Shown one piece after another: positions 1 through 12,400 of a stretch of DNA of 64,000 nt. The translations under genes and the position numbers were made by a program. Within the stretch, counting starts at the first letter, position 1, and every line of letters begins with the position of its first letter. The notes under the pieces are model-generated. The model was not told the DNA's origin and did not search any database. It was given only the letters and a program-made list of their open reading frames with translations. The stretch is from Taeniopygia guttata (Eukaryota; Chordata; Aves; Passeriformes; Estrildidae), in the NCBI RefSeq assembly GCF_048771995.1, contig NC_133024.1:22398001-22462000 (forward strand), read 5' to 3'.

Positions 1-3000
1 TCACTGCGAAAGGCAATGGCAGTGGTTCATGGCAGAGGCTCTGCAGGACAAGGTGTATCTTACTGCCTGTACACGCAGAGTTGATTGATTTGCAGGGTGC
101 TGATCAAGAAAAGATCTAAAACCGATGGCTCTTATATTTAATGGCCCAGCACAGACTTTCACAAAGAAAGGAGAGTTCCAAGGTCCTTTGGCCAGAGTTC
201 CTGGACCCATTCCTGTGCTCTATGTGTGACACCTGGTGCTCTTGAGCTGGCTGCCTTTCAGAGCTGGTGGATGTGTTGTAATATGTGACACGAAGGTGGC
301 TTTGTAGCAATACTTTGTGCTCACTGCTCCCTCCTTCCACAGGAGAACATCTGGTTTGCCTTTTGATGAGGTAATCAGGGGAGGTATTGATGCATCTTGC
401 AGGAAGTCAGCAGAGTCTAGGAATCTGTCTTGAGCTTTTTTTATACTGCCCTTCCTGGGCCAGAATGGAACCATCTACAAAGTAATGTCAACTTCGGTAG
501 TGCTGTGTGCTGAAAACAGCTGAAGAAACCAGCCCTTAGGAAAGCCAGATGCTTTCCTCAGACAAAGCTGAGGGAACTGGGATGAGAGAACAGACTGGCA
601 GGAAGCCGAAGCCTTTAAAGAGATGCAGCCTCTTCAAGAAAGGGAACAGGAGATAGATGGAGCGTCTGGGAGGAAGGAACATAGGCAAACAGGATGATTA
701 GGATTTGGCAAGGCCAGCAAAAAAAAAAGAGTGGGAGCTGTGCAGTATGTCCATGGGTAGTACTGCCAACACGTAGTTGCAGAAGCCCTGGCACGTGCCT
801 TTTTCCATCCCTTGTTTTGCACATATCTTGAGGAGGAAGAAGCGTTCTGTTGTGGATCAGGGAATTCAGCAATGGCTGCAAAAATGCAAAAGGCCACAGA
901 GTAATGCTGGCAGCCTTCAGAGCTGAGGCTGATGGGGGTACTTTGTGCTGGACTCAGCTCTGGTACCTGGCTCCCCTGCTGCCCACAGCCAGTGCCATCA
1001 CAAACATTCAAGGGAGTCCTGTAGCATCAACCATCCGCTCACGTCCCTTGACCTCACCCCCAAAGAGGGACAGAAGTGCTGCTGCCTCTCAGCTGAGGCA
1101 TGGCAAGGTGAGCAGGACACCTGCACCACAGCCCTTCTGCCATGACATAGGATGGCAGAAAGAAATGTGATTCCCTCAGTATTTGTGCTTCTGTCTGGTG
1201 AAAAGTGGTCTTTATTTGGGCTGTTCGATTTGCCATGCTCACAGCTGTGCAGTAAAACTTATTAAAACTGACAAGAGTCCCTAGGGCAGGAACCCAGAAA
1301 GGTCTTCCCCACATCACCAAAGATACAACAAGCCTGATGCTTGTCTCACTGTGATGCTTAAATCATTATACTGAAATTAATTTTTAATTATGTTCGTTTT
1401 CTTCTTTGGCCCCAGGGGTTTCCTTTGCCTCACATTTCCAGAGGCATTCAGGGATAAGACCAGTGTCAGGCAGGAAGAAGTTCACTTCCAGAATCACGAA
1501 GGAAGCTCAGGAGAATTCCTGGCCTGGGCCTCAGAGAAAATGTGTCCCTGTTGTAGAAATGTGTGGTTGGCATCAGAGCTGGTGGGCTCCTGATCTGACA
1601 TTTGAGATAGTAAAGAACCAAAGAAAGATGGCATGAGTGATGCCAGGAAGGCATAACAAAAAAGGTCACTGCTATGTTTTAAGATTGGCTATTTGGGAAG
1701 TAACAGAGAATAACTGGATCAGTGGCTTTATGAGATGGAAAGGCAGCATTGGTCTGGGATGCATCTTCCACATCCTGTTCAATGTCATTCACCAAGAGGT
1801 ACATAGCAGCTGATACTGACTTTGAAGAAGTTCAGTTTTGAGTCACTCACACCTTTAAATTCCTATAGTCTTGTGAGCCTTCCTTTGCTCATGAGGCAGG
1901 TGGCAAAATACTGCCAGGAGATGACATTGTTATACTAATGTTAATTCATTATTACCATTAGATAAGGAAAAACTCATTTCAATGGCTCATTCAAAGGCTC
2001 ATGCAGATTTGGGATACTTGCATTGGCCAGAGAAAGAACTGATGAGCCCATTCTTGTTAGATGAGACACCTCACAGCCAGGTGTGTTTGCAGACTGAAGG
2101 TTGTCAGGGTTTGTCACTTTGTGACCAAACCATCACACACTTAGCTGAAACTAATCAGATTGCTACCAGTGTCCTCTGGGTTGTCCACAATTCCTATTTG
2201 TAGTTCTCTAAATGTCACCATATCAGCAGCCTGCAGGCTGTTGATCCTTCCTTGAAATGCTGGCATTGATTAGACATTCTTCAGAAAACATCAGCAACAG
2301 CAATAAGCTGCAGCCAAGCTCTGTCTTCCAGGGAAGCTGCCATCCTGAGCAGGTCATGCTGGTCTCAGCTGGGAACAGAGAACCCCCTGTCACTCCAATC
2401 TCCCTCAGAGAGGCAGACTCCAGGTATACTTGCTCCTCTTCCCAAGGGGGAAGCTCCCCGTGCTTAGCCCCTCCGTGGGGTCCAGCTGAGCATCTGGCCA
2501 GGCCAGGCCAACCCCTAAGGGATCTAAGAAGGGTTACCTGAAAAAGTGAGATTTTTCTGCCAAAGCTTTGCTTTGTCCTTGTAGTCTGGCAAATGTGGAT
2601 TTTAATATCTGCAGCTGGGACTGTTAAAACAACATGTCCAAAAGCTGCTGCAAGGTACCTGCAGAATATTCACTGAGCAGTGTCACCTGCAGAGCATTGG
2701 TCTTTGATGGCAGGTGAAACTCACCTCCTCCATAAATTCCTTGCCTTTCCAGGAATCAGCTGTCTTCTCATGGAAGATTGTTTTGTTTTATGGCCCATGG
2801 ACTTTTGTCCTCTTCTGCTTAAAGATTCTTGCATGATCTGGTGCCTGTTATGCCTCTGACAAAGTAGAGTGTTTTATGGTTTCTTCTCTATTTGTATTTT
2901 ACATTGCAACATAAGAGCTTTTGGGTTTAACTCTGGATGGCTTCAGTTCAGTGCCTGGTACCATTTAGGATTTTAGTAACTTGGGTTACTTTGTGGTTTA

Positions 3001-3970
3001 ACGTGCAACATGTGGCACATCTGTCACAGATGGGGAGCCCCAGGTACACGTGGAATAGCAAACTGTGGGATATGTGGGCTCATCCATCTGGGTTCCTGCA
3101 GCTGAGCCACAGCCCATGGCTCTGTGAGCTGGGAGATGGTGGATGCAGGGGATAAATGGTGCTTTCAGTCCATTTCTCAGGCGTGCTGTAAATGTGTCTA
3201 GACAGGCAGTACTTGGATGGCTACCTTGTACCTTGTGGGAGGTGGGGCTGATCCGTGTTGCCAGCTCTCCTTCATCTCCAAAGGGTCTTAATTCTCCTCA
3301 GCTACGGTGGAGCTGCTTCCTGGCTGCTCTCTCAATTACAAATGTCTTCCAGCACAGGGGACCTGAGGTGTCCCATTGCAGCTGCCTGGTGGGGCTGGTG
3401 GAGGTGAGTACACCCTGCAGGGCCCCGTGCTGCACCTGCACACCTGCCCGGCCCTGCTGCCACAGCAACCTGTGCCTGCCTCTGAGCTCCCTTCCCCTCT
3501 CTGCAGGAGAGGTTTCTGCATTATCCAAAGGCTTTTCTAATGTGAGTATCAGCACATAAATGAATCCCCACAGAATGCAGAGCACAGCATCGCAGCTCAC
3601 CTCTCCCAGCCAGTTGTGGAGGCAGGGAAAACAAAACAGCAAGGAGGAAAATGTAGAAAATTAAGGTTAGTAGGAGACATTGAGCAGTTGGAGAATGCAT
3701 ATTGCTCTGCTGTAAATAACGAGTGGGGGTGTGTGTTGGGGGGCCCTCAGCAATCTCTCTGGCTTGCTGGAGAGGATGGAGGGGCATCAACTGCTTGCAC
3801 CTTTGATTGCTCTGTTCCTTGGCATTTTCTATGGGATCACCTATGTTCATATTGACAGACGAAAACTGGGCATGGTGCTCAAGCAGCACTAGAGGGAGGG
3901 GGAGACAGAGATTGTTTTGGTTCTGAGTTAAGTTTTTGTAACTGTGTGAGGGTTTTGTGATGTCCTTTTG

Positions 3971-4001
<31 letters not shown>

Positions 4002-4715
4002 TTTCTCTCTAGTCAGTTCTGTGACCTGGTAGTTCAGATCTTAGTAAAGAAAGGACCATATGTTTGGATACAGAATTTTCCTCATCCCTTATAGCTGTGT
4101 GGACACCAAAATGCTGCTTAGTTTTCTGCCACACCTCCTGTTCTTACCTCTATCCTGAATCATCTTGGGGATCACTCCTTGAAGAACCAGTTCAAATTCA
4201 AGTAAGATCAAACTGACCCTTGAGTAGCTAGGCCAGACCTTGAAATGGACCTAGTCATCCTTTAAAAGATCTTTCTTTTCATTTCCTCCTTTATGACAAT
4301 GGTTATATAAAGCAACTGGACTGGTGATCTCTGTTATGAAGCATCTTCACGAGAATTTCTGTCCATAGGTTGGTTCACTTGATTCATACCTCCCCCATCC
4401 TGTGTGCTGAGTGCTTCCCATGCTATCCAGCATCTTTGAGCAGATGGAGTAACACTGCTGCATGTCTGCCTGGCATAGCTGGGAAATGAACTGACTGTAT
4501 TTCCAGAATTCATCTGCTGGAAGTGCTTACAGCAGCCTTTGATTTCTTTCCCCGTTGCAAGGAAAATGCAAGTAATAGTATAGACTTCTTGCAGGTGTCC
4601 AGGTGGATGATAATTTTTTACAGGGAAAGTGTGAAGAGGGCTACAGATGGCAAAAGGCTTATGGAAGGAGGTACATTAATCACAAAGATACCAAAACTTC
4701 CAATTACATTTGTGT
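1..4715. other. Intergenic sequence downstream of DRD3, no gene recognised
   Basis: The stretch has only short open frames on both strands, with no recognisable domain, and composition typical of avian intergenic DNA. In mammals QTRT2 lies on this side of DRD3 in tail-to-tail orientation, but I could not identify a QTRT2 exon here, so that gene probably lies to the left of the window. The only structured element seen is the TTTTG repeat near 3.97 kb. Confidence 0.5.
3966..4004. repeat. (TTTTG)n simple repeat
   Basis: About six consecutive TTTTG units run into a short T tract. It is an ordinary pentanucleotide microsatellite with no gene context. Confidence 0.9.
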
Positions 4716-6255
4716 TTTATTGGGTTAAGGCAGTTACAATGCAGTATGGAGGGCACCTGCCCAGGCAAATGACATATGCTCTCCACAAGATCCTCCTCCC
4801 AAAACCCAGACAAACTGAAGTAGCAGCTAGAGCTCTGCTATATGCTCTGGAGGCAGAGGACAATGGCTTTGGCTTCATATTAGGAAAGAAAGGAAGCCCT
4901 TCCCAGATGGAGAAGCTGTGGCACAGACACAGACAGGAGCAGCACACAGAGTTATGCCCAAAGCTATCAAACAAGCGTGGCTGACAGCACAACTAAGCCA
5001 GGTCCTGGGAGTGAGAGCTGAAGCCTCTGATCCAGTACAGCAAGGGGGCAAAATGAGAGAACCAAGCTGAGGTTCTCTGGCCCATGCCAGGTTTGTCTAT
5101 GTGAGGCGAAGAGCATTAGAGTGCCCTGACACGAGACCAGCTTATGGTACATCAGGTCTTGTCTGTTTTTTTCATCCAGAAACTACTGGAGATGGCTTTG
5201 TAGAATAGAGATAGGAAAGGAGATCATGGCCAGACTGTATTTGGCCAGCTCCTGGATGCTGGGATATACAAATGCCATATGTGAAGACAAGAGTATTGGC
5301 AAGGGGCGAGTCCTGGGGCTGATCCCAAGGCAAATACCTGTTCTTACTGGGAGGAATGTTATGAAACAGTTCTCCCCCAGATATGGGCTGTAAATGGAGC
5401 TACTGCAGCAGCCAGGTGGTACAAACCCTAAATCTAGCAGTGCTCCTGTCAGGAGAGGAGCACAGGTGAAGACTGGTTCCAAGGAGATTGTGAACAAGTT
5501 TAGAGACAGGGTGCATGCAACCAGCTGAAAAAACAGGTTTGAATCTACGGCAGCTATCAAGAGCCTTGTTCTCTTGGTGGCCCCAGTAGATCACTGGGGT
5601 GTGTGGTAGTTAAGCAGTGGCCAATCTATCACTGGTCCTTGGGTCAGGAGGACAGGAGACCCTGGGGTAGTGTTGCACTTGTCACGTGAGCTGACCTACC
5701 AGAGGGAGAGCAGCCACCTCTCTACATTGCAAGGAGCAGTAAAATACAAGCTGGCAGCAACAGGGAAGATTTCATTTGCAACTAGGGCGATTTTCTCAAG
5801 CACTTAGACTGACCCAGTTTTACAGGCAAACCTTTTGATGGAAACAACAGGAAAGTTGTTATTTCTCCATCAGTGCTCCTTTTCTAAGTTTCCTTGTCCA
5901 GTTTTCATCTTGGCTCCTGACTGAAGAGATCAGGATCCTTATCAAAGAAGTCAAGTTCTGTCCTCTTACTAGGACTGCTGTGCATGAGCTGGGTGCCTTC
6001 TGCAGGCTGAGGTTCCAGCTGTGGGAGGGCAAATGCATTTCCAGCATGTAGGCAGCAGAGATGAGGGATGCCATCTGCATTTGGGTCGTGTGTGCCCTGC
6101 AAGCCTGTCAGCTTCCAGGAGCGGTGCACTGCGGTGGCTGATCTACTGTACACCCAGGGCCGTGCCCAGCACTGAGGGACTCACTGGCTTGTCCCTGTCT
6201 TTTTCTCCTCCCAGGGGGCTGCTGCAGACCCACGCAGCCCAGTGTGGCCCCACAG
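4716..6255 (-). other. DRD3: Possible DRD3 3'UTR
   Basis: This is sequence immediately downstream of the DRD3 stop codon. Scanning for a minus-strand AATAAA (TTTATT on the plus strand), the first clear hexamer I see is at 4721-4716, which would give a 3'UTR of about 1.5 kb. No closer canonical signal was noticed, although variant hexamers may serve. Assignment is by position only. Confidence 0.25.
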
Positions 6256-6452
6256 TCAGCAGCAGAGGATCTTGAGGAAGGCTTTGCGGAAGTCGGTGTT
6301 GAAGGTTGTGTAGATGATGGGGTTGAGGGCGCTGTTGACGTACCCGAGCCAGGTGCTGGCACTGTAAAGCCCTGGGGGCACGTGGCAGGATGGGCAGTGG
6401 GCATTGAGGATGTGAATCAAGAAGAAGGGCAGCCAGCAGACTATGAATGCCC
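6256..6452 (-). CDS. DRD3: DRD3 last coding exon (TM6, TM7, C-terminus)
   Basis: The acceptor AACCCAG precedes the exon and the TGA stop is at 6258-6256. The exon encodes [12 protein letters not shown] (TM6, with the CWLP toggle motif), the extracellular loop with C380 and C383, TM7 with W395 and NPIIY, and the short helix-8 tail [11 protein letters not shown]. Human D3 ends in a single cysteine (ILSC); here two adjacent cysteines end the protein. The very short tail directly after helix 8 is characteristic of D2-like receptors. Confidence 0.96.
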
Positions 6453-9400
6453 CTGGGTTTAGAGAGAGGCAGAAAACAATCCAAGAGTTTAGAGCAGCAA
6501 CTATTTGGAAAGGGGCCTGCACTGGTGACTTCTCCCTGTGGCCCCTCACTATTTCCATGTTGTTTCTGTTTATTCCTGACACAGGAATTTGGCAAAACTT
6601 GGGCTCCTTGGGACCAGCTTTGTGAGTGTATGGGACTTTGGAAGTGGTCAGATGATAGACAAAAGCAAGTGGCCACAACTTTGAGGGAAAGCCTCAGCTC
6701 TTTTAATCAGTTAGGATGAGGGCTGCTTTATTTCTGTGCTACTACGGAGTTAATGGGCAGGGGAATGGTGCATCTGGTGACCACAGCAGGTGACAGGGAC
6801 TCCAGTCTCCTGGCTTCTCTACCCAGCTGTATGAACTGGTTCCTCTGCAGTTCCTTGCCCCAGTTTCTCCTGTAATCAGATCTAAGAGCTTCTGCATGTA
6901 TGGAAACTTAGGATTGTTCCAGCCTTGTAATAGTAAAATGAAAAGGAAAAGCAAAGGTATTGGCTGTTGCTCCCCCAAGAAGTGCTTGTTGGCCACTGAT
7001 TTTAAACACAAGAGTAACAAAACATAATAAATAAAACACTAATATAGGTGGCTCTCAACATTTGGGAGCATTATTCTAGATCTCTAAATGTCCCACTACT
7101 GTCTCTCCTGAGTTTGTGATGCAGTAACAGCTGAAGCCAAGGCACAGCTTGCATTTTTTTTTTTTTAATCTCAATATTGTATTAGGAGATTCGGTGCTCC
7201 TGGAATTCCCAAACCATCACCCCCTTGCATCCCACAGGCAGAATGGCTCTCACTCACCCAGGACAATTGCCAGCATCTGTGTAGCCTTCCTTTCCCGCAG
7301 CTGGATCAGTCGGGGCTGCTGCTGGGCCAGCCTCAGGCTGCTGATGGTTCTACCATTGCTGAGCCTCCGGACCTCCACTGCTGGCTTCGTGCTCCTCCTC
7401 CTCTCTTCCCACCTGCTGGTTTGGGTAGTCCCTGGTGCCTTGGTGAGGGATGCCTCGTGGCAGAAGCTTCGGTACCGCTGCAGGCTGAAGACAGTCAGCA
7501 ACCTCCTTTTTGTAGACATCTCCTGGCCTGTGCATTTGAGCGAGAGACAGGGGGAAAACACGCCTTGGCGTCTGTTTGGCAAAACTTTCCTCTCCATGTG
7601 TTCCTGCAAAAGACAATGCCACAGAGGAACTGGAAATCATCCAAACTGCTCATTGGGCCAGAGGATGATGAGGGAAGTTGTAGGAGTTATCTTTAGCCTC
7701 ACTTGCCTCTTACATTGCACCATGTCCTCTGCACTGACCTGGGGGTGAACCAGCAGTTGACAACTCTTTGCCTCCATCCCACCCAAGAGAATCATGAGAA
7801 CAGTAAGAGCAGGAATACCTGCTCTGCTAACCTCCCATCTGTATTTTTGTGTTGGCTCTGCTCCCCTCAGCATCCCCACTCTTTTAATGTAGCTTCACTG
7901 TGCAAAATTGGGTAAAAGCAGTGTATATGAATGACCAGGTAATTACTTTCAAACTGTTGTGCTGGTTCCCATATTGCAGATATTTTATCTAGAAAGGTCA
8001 GTGGAACAAATTTGCATGCAACATGAGTATTTTGCCCTCTTAAGTCAGTCACATGAAGAGGGTTTTTTTTTTTTAATAACAGAGGTTAAAGCCTATGAAG
8101 CCCTGAGAGTGAAGCTTCATAGAGCAAAAATCTATAAATGAAGACATTAAAATCAATAAATGAAGAATTTATGCAAAAAATGAAGACTTATGCATGGCTG
8201 AGAAAACCCTGCTCTGAAGAAATACTAAGGTAGGCTGTGCTCTTCTTGCTACTTCTAGAGGGCAGAGATACACAGGGAATATTCTCTTTTTAGAGGTCTG
8301 AAAAGGATTTAACTGGAGATTCTGCGCCTCAAATATCATGGTGTATAGCAAGGGATGGGATGAAAACATGTTATGTCCCTCCTTATGCTTTCTCTTCTGT
8401 TTTAACCCTTTGAGAAGAGATGATGCATTCCTCTCCTTTTTTGACAGCTCCTGCTGGATTCATGTGGCTCTTACTTGGTGTGCATAACACGGTTTGGCGC
8501 TGGCGCTCTGGCTGCCCTGCCGGGTGAGGGTTCGCTTCTTTTGCCTCTGTCTGAGCACGAGGTAAATCCGGACATAGAGCAGCAGGGTCACCATGAAGGG
8601 GAGGTAGAAGGACACCAAAGAGGAGTAGATGACAAAACTAGGGTTGGATATGGAACAGACACTGGGATCCCCTGGGAAGGAGAAGAGAGAGAGGGGAGTG
8701 GCTAAGCTGATTTGATTTAGTACAAGGAAGCTCTGGTGTGCTGGCCAGTTACAGCCCAAAAGTGAGACAAAAGGTGACTGGGGTCAAAGGCAGTCTAAGG
8801 AGTGAAGATTATGCTCTGACTTACCCAATTACCTAAGTGATGCTTAAAATGAACCCAACACAGGGCCATCTAGCAGTAGCCAGCATGCCACTGGCTACTG
8901 TTCCTCTGGCCAGCAGCTCTGCTCTCTTCTCTTCTTTCATGTCTATTCCCACCCTTTCTCCTATTCCTTTGACATCCTCTGAGCTGTCTAGATACAGAGT
9001 GTGCATCCATCCCTGTCTGAACCAGGCAGAGGGTGGCAGCAGAACTTCCCACTCCCATCCTTTTCTTGCCTCAAGCACTGGGGAGAGGATGGATGGGGAG
9101 CAGAGGCTTCTGCCTGTGACTCAGTGGGAAGGAAGGCTCCCCTGCTCCTCTGCCTCCAGGGCGACTATGTTGCCCTAGCTGAGGGAAAGGAAAAAGACCA
9201 ACTTGCTTCCAAGGCGGAGGCTAAATTGTTTGCCCTCCTCAAGGGATTAGTTAAGGAAGCAGACAGCCAGCTGGATAGGAAAGTCTCTAATAAGTAATGC
9301 TAATATGCAATCCTTGATGTTTAGAAGTGTATTCTGTATCAGTGTCAAAACTGTGCTTCTGAACCTGTTGATATCGGCAAGATGCCATTAAATCTGGTGT

Positions 9401-12400
9401 GTGTGTGTGTGTGCTGTATGTGCTGCACGTTTTGCTCCATGCACTCAAAGTGATTGTTTGATAGGATTCTGAGGACCTGGACACCTTGATGGGCATTGAT
9501 TTGGCAGTAGAACAGGCAGGTTTGCCCTTTAGAGCGATAGTCAGTGTCTGCCTGAGCAAATGGCAAGTTTATAGACAAGAGCGTGTGGGGGTTTTATGGG
9601 GGTTTTTCTCTCCCTTCATAGTGTGCTTTCCAGTTCCTTAAAATTTCCTGTAACTTGGCAAATCTGCAAGACCCATGCAAAATAACCTGGCCATACACAA
9701 GGCAGCTCCACTGCCAACCCCTCTTATGTGCTATAGTTCAGGATACCACCTACCTGTAGTATTGAAGCCAAAGAGGAGAGGGCATGACACTGCAAATGCC
9801 AGCATCCAGACTATCACAATCATGAGAGAGACCCTCCTGCAGGAGCTCTGCCCAGTGCTGTACTGGTACTGAACTGGTTTCACCACTGCGGTGTACCTGC
9901 AGACCAAACCAGCTCCGGGAAGAGGAGACAGAGGAAGGAGGGAGGGAAAGGACCAGGTTTTTAAAAGGATAAGTGAAAGCAGCACAGGGAACATGATGGT
10001 GAATGTGGTGAAGAAATAGAAGAGGAAAGTAGAGAAAATCAGATGATGGGAACAGCAATTTGTAGAAATGGTAAGCGGGGCATTTGGGGGAGGAACAGAG
10101 GAAATCAGAGTTAATTGGCAGCAGTGCAGAGAAACGCTCAGCAGAATCCACAGCATGCAAAGCTACAAGGTTTGGGCTACCAGATGGATCGAGAAACTCC
10201 AGGAAATCCCTAGCCCTCAAGCCCCTAAAATTATTTGGGCACTGCCGTGAAAGAGCACTCTCTGGCGTAACCACAAAATACGAAACTCTCTGTCTCAGCT
10301 GCCTGGTCTGGTGTTAGCCTGACAGGCAGAACGTTGCCTGGGGGCAGGTCGTCAAGGGCTTTCACTTGCTGGGGTGCTCCAGGAGATGCAGCTCAGCAGG
10401 GCAAGGAGTTGGAAGGCACAGGAGTCTCATCTTTAGGAGAGCCTGGGGGCTATGTCTTGCAGACAGAGCCAAACTGAAATGGGGGTACAGATTCCCATGG
10501 AGGACCACCAGTCCAAAGCAGCACTGAGAGCAGCCTTGCATTATCATCCTTGAACCACGCATTACAAAGGTATAGCATGCAGTATTTTTCCCTTCTCTCA
10601 TTCCTTGGTCCCAGTAGGATCACATGTGCCAAGGTTTTGGCTCCCAGCCCTCAGCATTGCTTAAAATATGCTCAGTTTTAAAATGCAGAAAATCAGAGCA
10701 AAGCTCAAGATTATGCAGCAATAATCTTCATCTCTCCCTGTGAATATGGTAGGATTTTGTTTATTAAAGCTTCACGAGTGAGATCTCCAGAAGGAGAAAC
10801 CCTCTTCGACACTCAGTGGGACTTGGATGACCAATTGTGGTTCCTGCCTTTAAAAAGCTTGAGGATGTGGTTGACCATCTGCTGGGGATGTTTTATTACT
10901 TGTGTCTCCCTGCCCTCCAGAACAGACCTCTTCTTGCACAATGTGAGCAGAGCCACACTAACAGCAGTAGTGGCAGGGACAGACATTGAGGGGTTTGTTG
11001 TTCTGAAGACACCAATGCTGTCTGTGCTCACCCCACTTCTTTGTCCCTGCCCCAGTGGGGCACAGGGCTGCCCCCATATCCAGGCTGTCCCCCTGGATAC
11101 TGCTGTGTCTCACCTGTCAATGCTGATGGCACAGAGGTTCAGAATGCTGGCTGTGCACATCATTACATCCATGGTGACGAAGATATCGCAACAGATACGG
11201 CTGAACGTCCAGACCCCTCCGGTCACCTGTGCCAGTGACACAAAACTGTCAGCCTTGCTCTGCACCAGGTCCTGACAGGTTTTGTGAGAGGAGCTGCTCT
11301 CCTCCAAGTATCTCAGCAGCTGAAGGAGCTTCATAGTGATGGGCAGAGGGAAACTGAGGCATCTGTGTTGTGTGCAAGATAACACAGTAGTAGGGTGTAG
11401 TGAAGGAGCCTCACTTTAATTTCAATCCTTTATTTGCTCTTGCAGAGGGAGGAAGGGAGAAGAAACAGCAGCTATCCCTTCTCTCAAAGTCTAACATGAA
11501 AAATTGATTTAAATTTGATATCACTGTATTTATCCTTTGATTAATGATTATCTGAGAAAATCTAAGGGCTGAAAGTCTTTCTCAGATTAGCTGCAAGAGT
11601 GCTCTTGCAGGCAGCAAGCTGGAAAAGTGCTGCAAATTTTTTGCATTTATGTATGAAACTGAGATCTGAGACTGAGGCTTCTCAAAAACCTTATTTGAAT
11701 TCTTATCTCAGTTACAGATTTTGATTATTAGATCTGAGTGAGAACTCACAGGCCACTCAGATAAAGGGGCTTGAGTTGCTACCAAGCTGCTGTTCTGGTT
11801 GTTTTAAATTTTTAATCTGAAGTGCGTGGTTGTGAAAGCTCAGCCACAGCCAGTCTTAGCAATGGAGAAAAGTGGGTTTTGGAGCAGCCACCAAATTCTG
11901 GACAATGACCTTTTTGATTGATAAGCATGTTCCAAACATGTCCCTGCTGTCCTTGGGGTTGGGATGAGAGCCTGATTCCAAGGGAGGTGGTCTGTCTCAG
12001 GGCCCACTCCTTGTAGGAGATGGAGGGCAGGTTGCTTCCTTGTTCAGCTGCAAACAAACCCAGTCCTGTGCTGAATGGGGGAGGAGAGAAAACGGGGAAA
12101 GTCCATGCTTGGGAAAGAGCCTGGATTTAGCCTTCAGCCCTGTAGATCCTGCTGTTTCAGATGGGTCCTGGGAGGCAATCAAAAACTAGTTCCTGGTCTC
12201 TCTGCTGACATTTAGACACATCTGGAATACTGCACCTGGTTTTAAGGCATCAGTAGAGGAAAACCATCGATAAATAGGAGTGAGTCCAGTGGAGAGCCAC
12301 CAAAACAATCCACAGGGGTTGGGGCAGCTGTGAGGACCAGCTAAGGGAGCAGGACTTTTTCAGTCTGGAAAAGAGATGGCTCTGAGGGGTGGGAGACTAG

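Noticed and set aside
4523-4984. 153-codon plus-strand frame considered as a gene (for example QTRT2)
   Set aside because: There is no recognisable motif, no matching splice partners, and a poly(A) hexamer for the opposite strand inside it.
6143-6676. 177-codon minus-strand frame
   Set aside because: It is the wrong frame over the last DRD3 exon; the D3 C-terminus is read in the neighbouring frame.
7149-7748. 199-codon plus-strand frame
   Set aside because: It is the antisense shadow of the DRD3 loop-3 exon and flanking intron.
9001-9297. Plus-strand frame ending in a Lys/Glu/Leu-rich helix-like segment
   Set aside because: It is short, lies in a DRD3 intron, and has no exon signals or family match.
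10757-11275. 172-codon plus-strand frame
   Set aside because: It is antisense to the DRD3 TM3 exon; no family resemblance.
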